Counted from the first letter of the stretch, positions 8,779 to 18,623 are shown. The stretch is 64,000 bases of DNA from Rectinema sp003452735 (GCA_035415815.1 DAOOGR010000001.1:62001-126000); one strand, 5' to 3'. Notes: a model not told the origin generated them from the sequence alone. Made by a program: numbers and translations.

Positions 8779-10123
8779 ACTCTGCGCATAGATAGAATGA
8801 GCCTGTTACTAGAACACAGGCATTTTTCTCTTTTGCATCGCTTAGAGCTTTAGTTATTGCGCTATTTGTATCTTCGATTAAATAGCAATCTATAAGAATG
8901 TTATTTGACATCTGTTTTTGAAAGCTTTCAAATACTATAGCTGGTTCGCTCTGTTTGAATGTACCAGGTCTTGTTATGATTATCTCGTTAAAATAGGGGG
9001 ATAGTATTTTAGCTATTTCCTCATGTTTTTTATCATGAGCGCATCCAAATAATAAGATACGCGGAGCCTTTGAAAGCTCTAGAAATGTGGCAAGAATATT
9101 GCGTATCGATTCTGGAGTATGAGCTCCGTCGAGCACAACGAAAGGAGATTGCGATACTATCTCAAATCGCGCGAGCATAGAAGATGAAGCAAAGCCCTTA
9201 AGAATGTGTTCAGTTTTCAGGTCGATGTCTAGCTGAGAAAGGGCAAGAGCAGAGACAGCCATATTTCCAGCATAAATAGAGCCTATCAAAGGCGTGCTGA
9301 TTTCAATCGAAGTACCCTGCAGAAGTCGAAGTAGGCTAGGAGGAGTAGTATCAGTTGCGGATAATTTGCAGCAAGTGCCTTGGGTATTGACCTTTATATC
9401 GGACACAGAAATATCTCTTCCAACTACTAGGCAGGAAGCTCCCATATCTTCGGCTTTCTTTAAGATCACTTTGAGCGCTTCTTCTTTTGGTTGAATCGTA
9501 CAGATCGGTACACCTCTTTTGATTATGCCTGCTTTTTCGGCAGCAATAAGAGGTATAGTCGAGCCAAGAAACTGAGTATGTTCAAGTTCTATAGGTGTTA
9601 TTATGCAAACATCGGGTGAGACAATGTTTGTCGAATCCAATCGCCCCCCTAATCCTACCTCGATAACTTGAGCATCGAAACCAGCTATGCGGAAGGCGCA
9701 AAAGGCTATTAGGGTAGTCAATTCAAAATATGTTGGCAACTCATTGCCAGGAAAATCATCTTGAGTCCTGCCTTCGACTAAGGAATAGACTTCTTCAGCA
9801 GCTTTCAGCAAGAACTCATCTGGCATCTCTATACCTGATTCGGTGATTCGTTCTTTCCAAGAAAGGATATGGGGAGAAGTGTAGAGTCCGGTTCGCAGTT
9901 CAGAGGCTTCGAGTGTTTTTGCAATCAATGTTGCGACCGAGCCCTTTCCCTTCGAACCTGCCACATGTACAGTCAATCTTCCCAAATGCGGATTGCCGAG
10001 CTGGGAGGCCATCCAATACATTCGATCCAGCTTGAATTCGGTTGCTTGACCTTTTTCGACATTGACATAGCCAAGGACAAAATCAAAAACTCCATCAATG
10101 GATGAAAAATGTCTAATATTCAC
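8750..10123 (-). CDS. folC: bifunctional folylpolyglutamate/dihydrofolate synthase
   Basis: An ATP-dependent Mur-ligase-family enzyme adding glutamate to folates. The P-loop is VAGSKGKGSVA at about residues 54-64. The typical folate-site segment LYTSPHILSWKERI follows, then VEVGLGGRLDSTN, ELEHTQFLGST and KAGIIKRG. In the C domain, VLDGAHTPESI is the family signature. Length 457 is normal. The best start is a GTG at 10123, because no in-frame ATG gives the expected N terminus and no strong ribosome site is visible. It is divergent from the HAD-like gene and convergent with the DUF445 gene. Confidence 0.92.
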   Translation of the reverse strand: MNIRHFSSIDGVFDFVLGYVNVEKGQATEFKLDRMYWMASQLGNPHLGRLTVHVAGSKGKGSVATLIAKTLEASELRTGLYTSPHILSWKERITESGIEMPDEFLLKAAEEVYSLVEGRTQDDFPGNELPTYFELTTLIAFCAFRIAGFDAQVIEVGLGGRLDSTNIVSPDVCIITPIELEHTQFLGSTIPLIAAEKAGIIKRGVPICTIQPKEEALKVILKKAEDMGASCLVVGRDISVSDIKVNTQGTCCKLSATDTTPPSLLRLLQGTSIEISTPLIGSIYAGNMAVSALALSQLDIDLKTEHILKGFASSSMLARFEIVSQSPFVVLDGAHTPESIRNILATFLELSKAPRILLFGCAHDKKHEEIAKILSPYFNEIIITRPGTFKQSEPAIVFESFQKQMSNNILIDCYLIEDTNSAITKALSDAKEKNACVLVTGSFYLCAEFKKSRLCFE

Positions 10124-10215
10124 GCATAGAGCATGCGCAATGCAATTAAGTTCGTCAAGAGAGGTTGTTTGTTGTTCAAAATAGATTTGTGCTTTGATAA
10201 AAGGCTAGCTTCAAC

Positions 10216-11265
10216 TTGCCGATAAGCTTAGATGAGGATGATGTGAGAAATATTCATGCAGCAGAAGAAAGGCAGCCTGCGAAGTCCCCGATACACCGCC
10301 GGGGGCGTGGTTGGGGATCTCCACAAAAGACATTTTCTCAATCTGATGAATCTACAAGAATAGACCAACCTCTGCACCTCCATGACAAACAAGTAGTTGT
10401 AATTATCGAGTCAGAAGGGGCTGTTTTTGATATTCATAGATATTGGCACGAAATGGCCTATCTGCCTTCTTTTATTGGTTGCTTTGGGGGCAATGTCGAT
10501 CCATCGATTGTGGGTGAAGTATGGAGGACAGTCGCTCTTGAGACATCTTTACGTGGAGAGCATCCGATTGTCATTCTTCTTGCAGCTCTTAGGGTTCTAA
10601 ATACACTTTTCCCTTCAATGCAGAGAGCAGTGATTATCAAGACTCTAGAAAAATATAGTCTCTCAGAAAAGACCCTTGAAGATCTTTTTAATATGAACGA
10701 AAAACATCCTGCAGAGATGTTGATCATAGATTGGTTTTCTATGGCCGAAGGTTTGATTCAGGAGATTGGAAGAGTACCCCATTTCAGCACAGCCGAAGAA
10801 TTCTTGCACAGCGCAAAATATATTGCTCCTCGTTCAACAGTGCTTGTCTATAGCCATCTTGCTGAACTTTCGGCCATGAGAATGTGGCAAAATGCTGGGC
10901 TTGGAGAGTGTTTCTATCGCATTGCTGGAAGAGAAAGAGGAAAGCCTGGCGAGTATCTCCGAGCTGCCCTTTCTGCAGGCTTTGAGCGTTCGAGCATGGT
11001 TGCTATTGGTTCATCGGCAACTATGTTTCGTGCTTCTCAGCTTGCTGGCATTCGCTTTTATCCAATCACTCCAGGGCTGGAAGAAGATGCCTGGAAGATA
11101 TTGGCTGAACATTGGTTTCCAGCTTATCTTCGTGGTGAAGCATGGAAAATCGATATGAATGCAGAGCCTTTCTACGAGCAGATATGTCAAGAATTCAATG
11201 TCTTGCAGACTTCAAAGACTATAGCTTCACGTTTGCATCTAATATCATCAAAATTCGAAGAATAG
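10216..11265 (+). CDS. HAD-superfamily-like protein lacking the canonical nucleophile
   Basis: The sequence from about residue 58 resembles a haloacid-dehalogenase fold: a hydrophobic strand VVVIIESEGAVFD where motif I (DxDGxxFD) is expected, a large helical cap, then VLVYSHLAE and a motif-IV-like region. The first catalytic Asp is replaced by Glu and the second by Glu (ESE), so phosphohydrolase activity is doubtful. The first about 55 residues are polar and look disordered. The start is uncertain: a TTG at 10216, or a GTG at 10243 preceded by GAGGAT. It overlaps the end of the RarA-like gene by 18 bp, tail to tail. The function is unassigned. Confidence 0.55.
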   Translation: MPISLDEDDVRNIHAAEERQPAKSPIHRRGRGWGSPQKTFSQSDESTRIDQPLHLHDKQVVVIIESEGAVFDIHRYWHEMAYLPSFIGCFGGNVDPSIVGEVWRTVALETSLRGEHPIVILLAALRVLNTLFPSMQRAVIIKTLEKYSLSEKTLEDLFNMNEKHPAEMLIIDWFSMAEGLIQEIGRVPHFSTAEEFLHSAKYIAPRSTVLVYSHLAELSAMRMWQNAGLGECFYRIAGRERGKPGEYLRAALSAGFERSSMVAIGSSATMFRASQLAGIRFYPITPGLEEDAWKILAEHWFPAYLRGEAWKIDMNAEPFYEQICQEFNVLQTSKTIASRLHLISSKFEE

Positions 11266-13476
11266 AATATTCAAAGGCCATTGTGGATTTCTGTTGAATT
11301 TTTCTATTAGAGTCTTGAGCATTTCTGTCTCGCTCTCGGAGAAGGCTTTTCTAAAATTAGAACCATAGAAAGTCGAGGCATCTAGCCATGCTTCCAATTG
11401 TTTTTCATCTATAGGCCTGGAATAGGAAGTCTTAAGCATAGTCTTTTGAACATCGAAAGCGCTTATGGTCGACTTCATTTTGTCGAACCATTCCTTTGTA
11501 GAACATATTTTAGAGTCAAAATTTGTAAAGGTTGGTCCATGTCCAAGTTCATTTTCAAAAGCCAAGAAATGACTGCAAAACTCCTTTTCCTTGTCGTTGA
11601 GATTTTCCATGGCTATTAGTGCGCTAGAAAGGCGCGAAGATGCTTCTATATCTACATCGAAAGCTGTTAATCGAAAGGATTCATTTTCTTTACATTCTGT
11701 AAGCCCAGCTAAAATCTCGTATATAGCGATGGGAACACGACAGAATTCGCATAGAATCACAAATGATGGCTTGAGCTCTGACAAGAAACATTTTAGTGCG
11801 GCACTTACAGCACTAGAGGTTGTAAGTTCTTCATATATAGCAACTTCAGGTTGGATTATTTCTTCTTCTGTTTTGCTCAGGTTTTCAAGCTCCAAGCGAG
11901 CTTCTTTATTGTTTAGCAAGACAAAAGCTTTGCCTTCGCGAGTTCTCCTCAGCGCTTCCATCGTATAGAATCCGGATCGCGGATCGACAATTATGATATT
12001 ATCGATTGGCTTAAGTGGAAGAGCATTAAAAGCTGCCGTGCGTATGGCGAGGAGTCGTTCCGTAGCCGAAGATTCGCTGCGAATCCTCCAATGAAGCCGA
12101 GATTCGCCTTTTCTCGACCAAACGAGGTTTACATCTTCAATTTGTCTTATATCTTCAGGCTGTATTGCTAGTTGAGCCTCTCTTCGGATCAAGACATCTC
12201 GACGCTTAGAACCTTCGAATCCAAGACTACCGGGAATATAGAAAAGTCTTCCCATAAGGGAAGGTGGTAAATATTGTTGGGCTACCCAATGTTCTCGATA
12301 TGCATGAGGATACTGATAGCCTTCTCCGTGGCCAAATGCCTCTTTATCGCGGTTTGAATCTTTTAAATGGTCTGGGACTTCGGCCTGTTCCGATTGCACA
12401 GCTTCTAAGGCATCGAAGTAGCAGAGAATGGAGTTAGATTTTGGAGCAAGTGCACAATATAGAGTTGCATGTACGAGATGAAGCTGACCTTCAGGCAAGC
12501 CCACACGATCAAAGGCTTGGGCGCAGGAATTAACCACCGTAATCGCTTGGGGATCTGCAAGGCCAATGTCCTCACAAGCAAGGATGAGAAGTCGCCTCAA
12601 GATAAAATCGGGATCTTCTCCTGCGTATATCATCCGCGCAAGCCAATAAAGGCTTGCGTCGGGGTCTGAGCCTCGCACGCTCTTTATGAAAGCACTTATG
12701 GTATCGAAGTGGTAATCGCCATCTTTGTCGTATAGCACTGCGCGGCGTTGAATGCTTTCCTCTGCATCTTTCATGCTGATAAAAAGGTTCGATCCTTTCT
12801 GAGGGGGCCAAGGAGAACTGCTGGTTTCGATAGCTAGCTCCAAGGCATTGAGTAGACTGCGCGCATCACCATCTGCTGTCTCTATGATATGCTCGAGCGC
12901 TCCATCCTCAAATCCAATATTGTATAGGCCATATCCTCGCTCTTTGTCTTCGAGGGCTTGGCGCGCTATTTTGAAAAGGTCTTCTTTCGTAAGCTGCTTG
13001 AGGACAAAGACTCGAGAGCGCGAGAGCAGTGCTCTATTGACTTCGAAGAAGGGATTTTCTGTCGTGGCTCCGATTAGAATTACGGTGCCGTTTTCGATCC
13101 ATGGCAAGAGGGCATCCTGTTGACTCTTATTCCATCGATGGACCTCATCGACAAATAGGATCGTCTTTCGGCTGTACATGTCGCGATAAATTTTGGCCTG
13201 ATCGATAGCTTCACGTATATCAGCTACCCCCGAGAGTACCGCATTGAGGGTTATAAAATGACTCTTGGTTGTGTTGGCAATGATACGAGCGAGGGTTGTT
13301 TTGCCAGTTCCAGGTGGACCCGCAAAAATAACGGAACTAAGCTGGTCCTTTTGAATGGCGCGCCGTAGGAGCCTTCCTTGCCCAACAATATGTTCTTGGC
13401 CAACGAATTCATCGAGTGTGCGTGGGCGCATGCGAAAAGCTAAAGGTTCTGTTGTACCCGAATCACTATAGCCCAT
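11248..13476 (-). CDS. rarA: RarA/MgsA-type AAA+ ATPase with a large C-terminal extension
   Basis: The N-terminal about 430 residues are a RarA replication-fork recombination ATPase: the opening RMRPRTLDEFVGQEH, Walker A GPPGTGKT (53-60), Walker B FVDEVHRWN (about 108-116), sensor GATTENP, a clamp-loader-like C region and the MgsA-type sequences VYCALAPKSN and HLKDSN. RarA acts at stalled forks with RecA and SSB. The last about 300 residues are extra. They include a Rossmann-like stretch (DNIIIVDPRSGFYTMEAL and following) and an acidic tail with no recognised family, possibly methyltransferase-like. The ATG at 13476 is the first start after the preceding stop. An upstream extension to 13731 would overlap the lipoprotein gene and was not accepted. 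It is the last gene of a four-gene operon. Confidence 0.88.
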   Translation of the reverse strand: MGYSDSGTTEPLAFRMRPRTLDEFVGQEHIVGQGRLLRRAIQKDQLSSVIFAGPPGTGKTTLARIIANTTKSHFITLNAVLSGVADIREAIDQAKIYRDMYSRKTILFVDEVHRWNKSQQDALLPWIENGTVILIGATTENPFFEVNRALLSRSRVFVLKQLTKEDLFKIARQALEDKERGYGLYNIGFEDGALEHIIETADGDARSLLNALELAIETSSSPWPPQKGSNLFISMKDAEESIQRRAVLYDKDGDYHFDTISAFIKSVRGSDPDASLYWLARMIYAGEDPDFILRRLLILACEDIGLADPQAITVVNSCAQAFDRVGLPEGQLHLVHATLYCALAPKSNSILCYFDALEAVQSEQAEVPDHLKDSNRDKEAFGHGEGYQYPHAYREHWVAQQYLPPSLMGRLFYIPGSLGFEGSKRRDVLIRREAQLAIQPEDIRQIEDVNLVWSRKGESRLHWRIRSESSATERLLAIRTAAFNALPLKPIDNIIIVDPRSGFYTMEALRRTREGKAFVLLNNKEARLELENLSKTEEEIIQPEVAIYEELTTSSAVSAALKCFLSELKPSFVILCEFCRVPIAIYEILAGLTECKENESFRLTAFDVDIEASSRLSSALIAMENLNDKEKEFCSHFLAFENELGHGPTFTNFDSKICSTKEWFDKMKSTISAFDVQKTMLKTSYSRPIDEKQLEAWLDASTFYGSNFRKAFSESETEMLKTLIEKFNRNPQWPLNILFFEF

Positions 13477-13507
13477 GCTGGAACTAAAAAGAGGGTGTGA
13501 AGATCTG

Positions 13508-14722
13508 CTATTCTGCAATCCAGCCACCCCAAGTTCCTCCGGAATAGGTATTCCGATAGAGTGCATAGGAACCCTCGGTTCCTGTAGCAAGGAGAATGAA
13601 TATGGTATTAAGATCACTAGCTGGTTGCCAGAAACCTTCGACTTTCTTTGCGCGAACAGTGCTATTGTAGATACTCTGGGATGTGGAAACAAAGTCCTTT
13701 CCATTTTCGTATAAAGCAAGGCCGGTTTCATCGTATTCCATATAACCTAATGTCGAGGTTCCCTTTGCAACGAGAATACGATTAGAGGTAGAGGGCTGAT
13801 TCAAAAGGATAAGCGGCCCAAGCTTTGTAGAACTTTTTACTGTAAAGTTTGTCCAACTTCCCGATGCATAGCTATAGACTATCCCGTCGCTCCTTGAAAC
13901 AAGGATACGACCAGCACCATCGGATGCAATGCCAACAAGACCATTTGAAAGAGCAGGATTGTTGCTGGTGCTGGTGTCCTCGGCTATGGAACCTTCTGCT
14001 CCGCTATATACTTTGCTAGACGATATGAGCCAAAATTTTGCGGGTGAAGAAGAAATCCCATCCCAGACAATATCAACTAGAGGCTCGGAAAGACTGGGAA
14101 TAGTGCTATCAAAGGCATTCTTGAATGAAGTTGATGCTACATCATAATAGAAAAGAGAATAGCCTGCTGAGCCATGGACAGCCACAAAAAGCGTTTTGTT
14201 CTCACATTTGAGCCAATCAACGCTAACACTAGAGCCAATGCTATTCTTTGCATCCATAGCTTTCCAGCTTGTACCATTATCACTACTCGAATATATATCC
14301 TCCAAATTGTTATTTGAATCTGCTTTCGCAACAAATATGGTACTGCCGTCTGATGCAAACCCTGGTGCAAAATAATCGCTATCGCCATCGATCGAAAGAA
14401 TATTCCAGTTTTCTCCTGCTATTGGTTTGTATACTACCTTCGACATAAGGGCATAATAATTTGTTCCATCGGAGCCCATAGCGCGCACGGTTGTTGCCTT
14501 GAAAAGCTCAGCACCTAGTTGCTTCTTTTCTTGCCCTATGCTCTGGAAAATCGAAAATGTATTGTCACAGCTTGATATAGTCAAAATAATCAGAATAGCA
14601 ATAAAGATGCTTTGTGACTTTTTATACAATGCGCAAATATCCTTTCTAGGATATTCTCTAGCTCTTCTATTCAAAAAAAACTTAGATTCTCTTTTTCTAA
14701 TCTTATTAAGCATATTAAGCAT
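13508..14722 (-). CDS. lipoprotein with propeller-like repeats, function unknown
   Basis: A 404-residue exported protein. A hydrophobic segment ends in the lipobox LTISSC (Cys 52). After it, recurring blocks of the type short strand, G-S-D-G, strand, Ser/Asn-rich turn, W or Y (for example FAPGFASDGSTIFVAK, YSSSDNGTSWKAM, LVGIASDGAGRILVS) resemble blades of a beta-propeller or sialidase-like fold. No catalytic motif is recognised. The ATG at 14722 follows GAGGAG at good spacing. It is third in the operon, between an outer-membrane protein and the RarA-like ATPase. Confidence 0.65.
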   Translation of the reverse strand: MLNMLNKIRKRESKFFLNRRAREYPRKDICALYKKSQSIFIAILIILTISSCDNTFSIFQSIGQEKKQLGAELFKATTVRAMGSDGTNYYALMSKVVYKPIAGENWNILSIDGDSDYFAPGFASDGSTIFVAKADSNNNLEDIYSSSDNGTSWKAMDAKNSIGSSVSVDWLKCENKTLFVAVHGSAGYSLFYYDVASTSFKNAFDSTIPSLSEPLVDIVWDGISSSPAKFWLISSSKVYSGAEGSIAEDTSTSNNPALSNGLVGIASDGAGRILVSRSDGIVYSYASGSWTNFTVKSSTKLGPLILLNQPSTSNRILVAKGTSTLGYMEYDETGLALYENGKDFVSTSQSIYNSTVRAKKVEGFWQPASDLNTIFILLATGTEGSYALYRNTYSGGTWGGWIAE

Positions 14723-14734
14723 GTAGGCATCTCC

Positions 14735-15331
14735 TCAGAAATGGTAGTTAGCACCAATGGAAAACTCTAGAAAATTGGCATAGCTAGTTAAATTGCTATA
14801 TGCTCCAAGATGTATTTCTGGAACGAACCACCAATTTAGCTTGAATCCAATACTCCATGAAGAATCTACAAATCTGGAAATCCCTCCTCCAAATTTGGCA
14901 ATAGGCGAAATCAGTCCATTACCATAGAGTCGCATGATATTCATTCCCAGTTCGGCGGAAACCTCATATTCCATCGGTTCACGACTCCATATCCATGCGC
15001 CGGTTATTGCAATTGGAGCGAGAAAAAGCGTGCCTCCGCCTACAGTAGTCACAAAAGAGCCTGCACCTGAGCCGCCGATTGCGAAATTTTTCCCTAGCAT
15101 ATATCGATACTGAACTGAAAAAGCTGCTCCAATGCTCATGTTTGATGGTGATATGGGCGTTCCAGTATTGTCTAGCACAAAAAGAGGCACGAAGCCTCCG
15201 ATATCTATGCTTATTGATTGGTCGCCTTTGACTCTTGTCGCCTCAAATGGGTCTTCGATTTTTTCTTGTGCGCTAAGAGTAAGTGCCAAAGTAGATATCA
15301 TCAACATTATCGACAAAAGTCTTTTCGACAT
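14735..15331 (-). CDS. outer-membrane beta-barrel-like protein
   Basis: This protein of about 198 residues has a signal peptide (MSKRLLSIML..., cleavage near LSAQ) followed by amphipathic strands rich in Gly, Ser and aromatic residues. It ends in ANYHF, a terminal Phe as in BamA substrates. No specific family is recognised. The ATG at 15331 is preferred over one six codons upstream because AGGGAGG lies immediately before it. It sits 12 nt upstream of the lipoprotein gene. Confidence 0.65.
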   Translation of the reverse strand: MSKRLLSIMLMISTLALTLSAQEKIEDPFEATRVKGDQSISIDIGGFVPLFVLDNTGTPISPSNMSIGAAFSVQYRYMLGKNFAIGGSGAGSFVTTVGGGTLFLAPIAITGAWIWSREPMEYEVSAELGMNIMRLYGNGLISPIAKFGGGISRFVDSSWSIGFKLNWWFVPEIHLGAYSNLTSYANFLEFSIGANYHF

Positions 15332-15349
15332 CGGTCCTCCCTGTATCAT

Positions 15350-15949
15350 TTAATCTTGTTTTAAATAAGAATGCCTTTTTTCTTTACAATAAACACGAGC
15401 AAAAGCTCTGAAGTGAAAACCATGTAACAATGCTTCTGGTAACTCTACTAGATATAGCACAAGCTCATATTTTTTGAAACTGATGGCTACATCGAGAGAA
15501 ATCGCATTTGCATTGCCAAACCAGATCCCTTCACGCATCTTATTGCCCCATATAGAAGCTTTATCAGAGATTTCCAAGCCAGCATCCTCAGCAAAAAGCC
15601 CAAGAGCAATGTCTAGGTTTTGAAAATCGATCGCTTTGTCGAGCTTCAATATCGTATGATCGCTATATTTTTCCACCGAAGAAAAAGTGAAGATGTCAGG
15701 GAAGCTCTTGCATATTTCTTGAGCGTTTCGCCCAAGAGCTTGCTGCACATGCTCCAAGAAATTGCGATTCTCATAGTCGATTCTTTGGCCATTGCTGTAT
15801 TCGAATAAACCGCATACGATGCCTTCAGGTAAAGCCATCAGAATATCGTCTATATTTTCCAGGCTCCAATTAAAGCTCTTTCTTTTGAGCATCCATATCT
15901 GTTTTCTGATATTTCCATGAGGCCTAACAATTAATACGAAGTATTGCAT
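15350..15949 (-). CDS. hypothetical protein
   Basis: A 199-residue soluble protein with no signal peptide. It alternates helices and strands and is moderately rich in aromatic residues (IWMLKRKSFNW, FGNANAISLDVAI). I do not recognise a family. It is the first gene of the minus-strand operon whose later members are an outer-membrane protein, a lipoprotein and the RarA-like ATPase. The next gene starts 18 nt after its stop. The start is the first ATG, with no strong ribosome site. Confidence 0.5.
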   Translation of the reverse strand: MQYFVLIVRPHGNIRKQIWMLKRKSFNWSLENIDDILMALPEGIVCGLFEYSNGQRIDYENRNFLEHVQQALGRNAQEICKSFPDIFTFSSVEKYSDHTILKLDKAIDFQNLDIALGLFAEDAGLEISDKASIWGNKMREGIWFGNANAISLDVAISFKKYELVLYLVELPEALLHGFHFRAFARVYCKEKRHSYLKQD

Positions 15950-16066
15950 GTTAATTGAGTATATATTCCCTTAGGCTCTTGGTGAACATGTATGAAAGGT
16001 TAATATTCAAGATGCATGGCAGAAAGACAGCCTCCATGGTATAATCAGTTTTAGAAGGCAGGGTAC

Positions 16067-16837
16067 ATGAAGCGCAAATCTGAAGAGATATCATATTTCC
16101 TTATCGATACGATTTCTCGCTGGTCGGGGGTGGATTGTATATCTATGGACAAACGCTCACAACAAGATGAATTAGATCCACACTATGCATTAGTCCTCGA
16201 TGTATACTATCGGCGCGCTATTCCTGTCATGGAAAAAAGGCAGATACTTTTCGATAATCCAGGAGCATTCGAGTCGGCTCGTGGTGGCACGAAGGATAGA
16301 TTTTTTCTAGATGAGATACCCATAAGAGTAGAATATAAGCATATACCCAGCGTTCAAGATTTGATTGAACATCCGCTCCATCATATTAAACTTCTAAAGA
16401 ATACAGGTACTTATCCACTCTATCGTCTGCTTCATTTTTCTCTTGTGTTCTCGAGAAGCGATTGGATCGAACGCATGCGATCTAATCTTACTAATTTTCC
16501 AGAAGAAGCCTGGAATACCCTATTTGACAGCTTTGCTGCGAAAATGGAACACTATCTCTCCGATTTCGGAGCGGCATCCGTGTCGGGGAATCAATTTTTT
16601 CGCTTAATGTCGCACTCTGGCTTTCTACGATATGCAGGTGCTTCGGTTTTCATGTTCAATCATGTTTTTGAACCGTCTCATGCCGAATTCGAATCACAGT
16701 TAAAGGCTCAGCCGAGACTCCCGGCGAATTTTGTAAACCTTTGGGATTCAATTGCTGGCGAGAAGAATGATATTTCGGAATTCAAGAAATTCGAGCTCGC
16801 TCGATTGCTTGCGCGAGAAATCTTCGAGCTTCGATAG
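16067..16837 (+). CDS. hypothetical protein, conserved-looking
   Basis: A 256-residue soluble protein. The segment YALVLDVYYRRAIP followed by FLDEIPIRVEYKHI loosely recalls a nucleotidyltransferase core, but no G-S/D-x-D triad is clear, so no function is proposed. The start follows AGAAGGCAGGG (16050-16060). It is followed after 19 nt by the HExxH protein gene and is probably cotranscribed with it. Confidence 0.5.
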   Translation: MKRKSEEISYFLIDTISRWSGVDCISMDKRSQQDELDPHYALVLDVYYRRAIPVMEKRQILFDNPGAFESARGGTKDRFFLDEIPIRVEYKHIPSVQDLIEHPLHHIKLLKNTGTYPLYRLLHFSLVFSRSDWIERMRSNLTNFPEEAWNTLFDSFAAKMEHYLSDFGAASVSGNQFFRLMSHSGFLRYAGASVFMFNHVFEPSHAEFESQLKAQPRLPANFVNLWDSIAGEKNDISEFKKFELARLLAREIFELR

Positions 16838-16856
16838 ACAAATACCTTAAATAGAG

Positions 16857-18623
16857 ATGGGCAACGTACAAATAGGACAAGAGATAGTTCGACCGACTGC
16901 GAAAAAAAATAAAGGTCTATTTCGCAAGATACTATCTATTTGTGGATTTTTATATTTCTTGTTATTTCTCATTCTTATTGACTCTTGCAAAGCAAAAGAA
17001 GTACATGCCTTCGAATGGTATGATGAAGATGGAAAAAGGCTAGCATTTACATGCTCGCTAATCGATAAAAATGTTGGAATCTTCGAGAAGCAGGGCGATA
17101 AAGAAAAATACAATTTGATTAAGCCTATCAAGGTTTCCGAAGGGTATAGCATACGTATACTGGTTTCTTCTTCTAGCAATGAGACAGAATTTCAGCTTAA
17201 TATTGGTGATGAAAAGGGCAAGGCAAAGTCAATCCAATGCTCAATTCCCGATGCAGGAAGCTATGCTTTTGTCATTCCCATTTCAGAGATAGAAGCGATT
17301 AGATGGATAGAGATAAAAGTGCTGAAACTTAGCTCCAATATTAGCTCAGGAAATATTGATAGCCTTAAGGCAGCTTCCAAAGATGATTCTAAAGCTGCAA
17401 TGAGTGAAAGCTTCAATTCGCCTTGTTTGTCTATAAAGGAGCTACGTTTTGTACCTCCATTCCGCGGTATGCAGATAGAGAATAACATTACAGATATATC
17501 ACCACACTTCTTCTGCGAAAATAGAGGCGAAAAGAAACGCTACGAGATTATTGCTCCTTTTTCCGGGCTTTCTTCTGAGCTTTCCTTAAAAATGAAAGTT
17601 GAAATCAAGTTAGAAGGAAGTACTGGTCTAGCTACCTTTTTTTGGGGAAATCAAAAAATTAGCTATCTTCATCGAGGAAAAGAAAGCTCCTTTATCATTC
17701 CCTGCAATATTTTTGAAAATAGTCCAGATAAGATAACTATGGAAGTTAAAGATGACATCAAAGTCTCAGCCTTTTTTCTTAGCCCATTCAAATCGGTTGA
17801 AGAGCCCCCTAGTATCGATCCTGGATTGCTTGTCTTTCATTCTCCGCTGGTTACGAATCCATTTTACCTTGCACGTTGGGACCAACGGCCAGAAGTCCTT
17901 TTGTTCTTATTCAAGGATTATGCTGTACAAGACCGTTATCTAAAGAGGCTTGCCTTTTTTGTAGAAAAGATGGGCTTTGTCGGGATTATAGCGCAAGACA
18001 GCCAGATTGCCGATCTCCATGGCTGGAACGCTCATGATTATCGAGCGGAGGACCTAGCGCGTTTTTTCGACGCTGCAGCTATCCAGAATTTTTCTCTATC
18101 GGATGAAGAAATTGAATTGAGAGAACTATTGATAAAAAATGGAATTATCTTAAGAAGCGGAAGTAAGTATTTACCGGGCAGAGGGGCATTAGTATCGATA
18201 TCACAAGAATCACCCAGTTACCTGCAATATCGCTTGCTTACACACGAGCTGAGCCATGCACTTTTTTTTACAGACAGTCGGTACCGCGACCTTGTCATTT
18301 CTCTCTATCAGAGGTTGACCAACGATGAAAAATGGTTTCTCAATCGTTATTTCCAATGGATGCGATATAATGTGAATTCATCATATTTGATGGCTAACGA
18401 AATGCAAGCTTATTTAGTACAGCAGCCAATTCAAGATTTAGAAAAATATTTCTCGAAAACTTTAGCGAATAGACTTATTGAAGATCATCCTGAGCTGTCA
18501 GATGATATCAGCTCTTATATGGAACAGCATCTTGATGCGCTCATGTCCTGTACAGAACAACTAAGTTCTTTTCTAAAGTCTGCTTATGGATTCGAGCCGG
18601 GCATGCTTTTTAGGGTAAGGTAG
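16857..18623 (+). CDS. membrane-anchored or exported HExxH protein, putative zinc metallopeptidase
   Basis: A 588-residue protein with an N-terminal hydrophobic segment (about residues 25-43) ending in IDSC, an imperfect lipobox. The middle part (about 50-330) is beta-rich and of unknown type. Near residue 463-467 the sequence is THELSHALFF, an HExxH zinc-peptidase motif preceded by a helix. The nearby downstream acidic residues, for example in MANEMQAY about 55 residues later, could supply the third ligand as in gluzincins. No named family is recognised. The gene ends before a convergent coiled-coil gene. Confidence 0.6.
   Translation: MGNVQIGQEIVRPTAKKNKGLFRKILSICGFLYFLLFLILIDSCKAKEVHAFEWYDEDGKRLAFTCSLIDKNVGIFEKQGDKEKYNLIKPIKVSEGYSIRILVSSSSNETEFQLNIGDEKGKAKSIQCSIPDAGSYAFVIPISEIEAIRWIEIKVLKLSSNISSGNIDSLKAASKDDSKAAMSESFNSPCLSIKELRFVPPFRGMQIENNITDISPHFFCENRGEKKRYEIIAPFSGLSSELSLKMKVEIKLEGSTGLATFFWGNQKISYLHRGKESSFIIPCNIFENSPDKITMEVKDDIKVSAFFLSPFKSVEEPPSIDPGLLVFHSPLVTNPFYLARWDQRPEVLLFLFKDYAVQDRYLKRLAFFVEKMGFVGIIAQDSQIADLHGWNAHDYRAEDLARFFDAAAIQNFSLSDEEIELRELLIKNGIILRSGSKYLPGRGALVSISQESPSYLQYRLLTHELSHALFFTDSRYRDLVISLYQRLTNDEKWFLNRYFQWMRYNVNSSYLMANEMQAYLVQQPIQDLEKYFSKTLANRLIEDHPELSDDISSYMEQHLDALMSCTEQLSSFLKSAYGFEPGMLFRVR

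Noticed and set aside
13477..13731. Upstream extension of the RarA-like protein
   Set aside because: It would overlap the coding region of the lipoprotein gene, which has its own ribosome site and lipobox. RarA homology starts near the chosen ATG.
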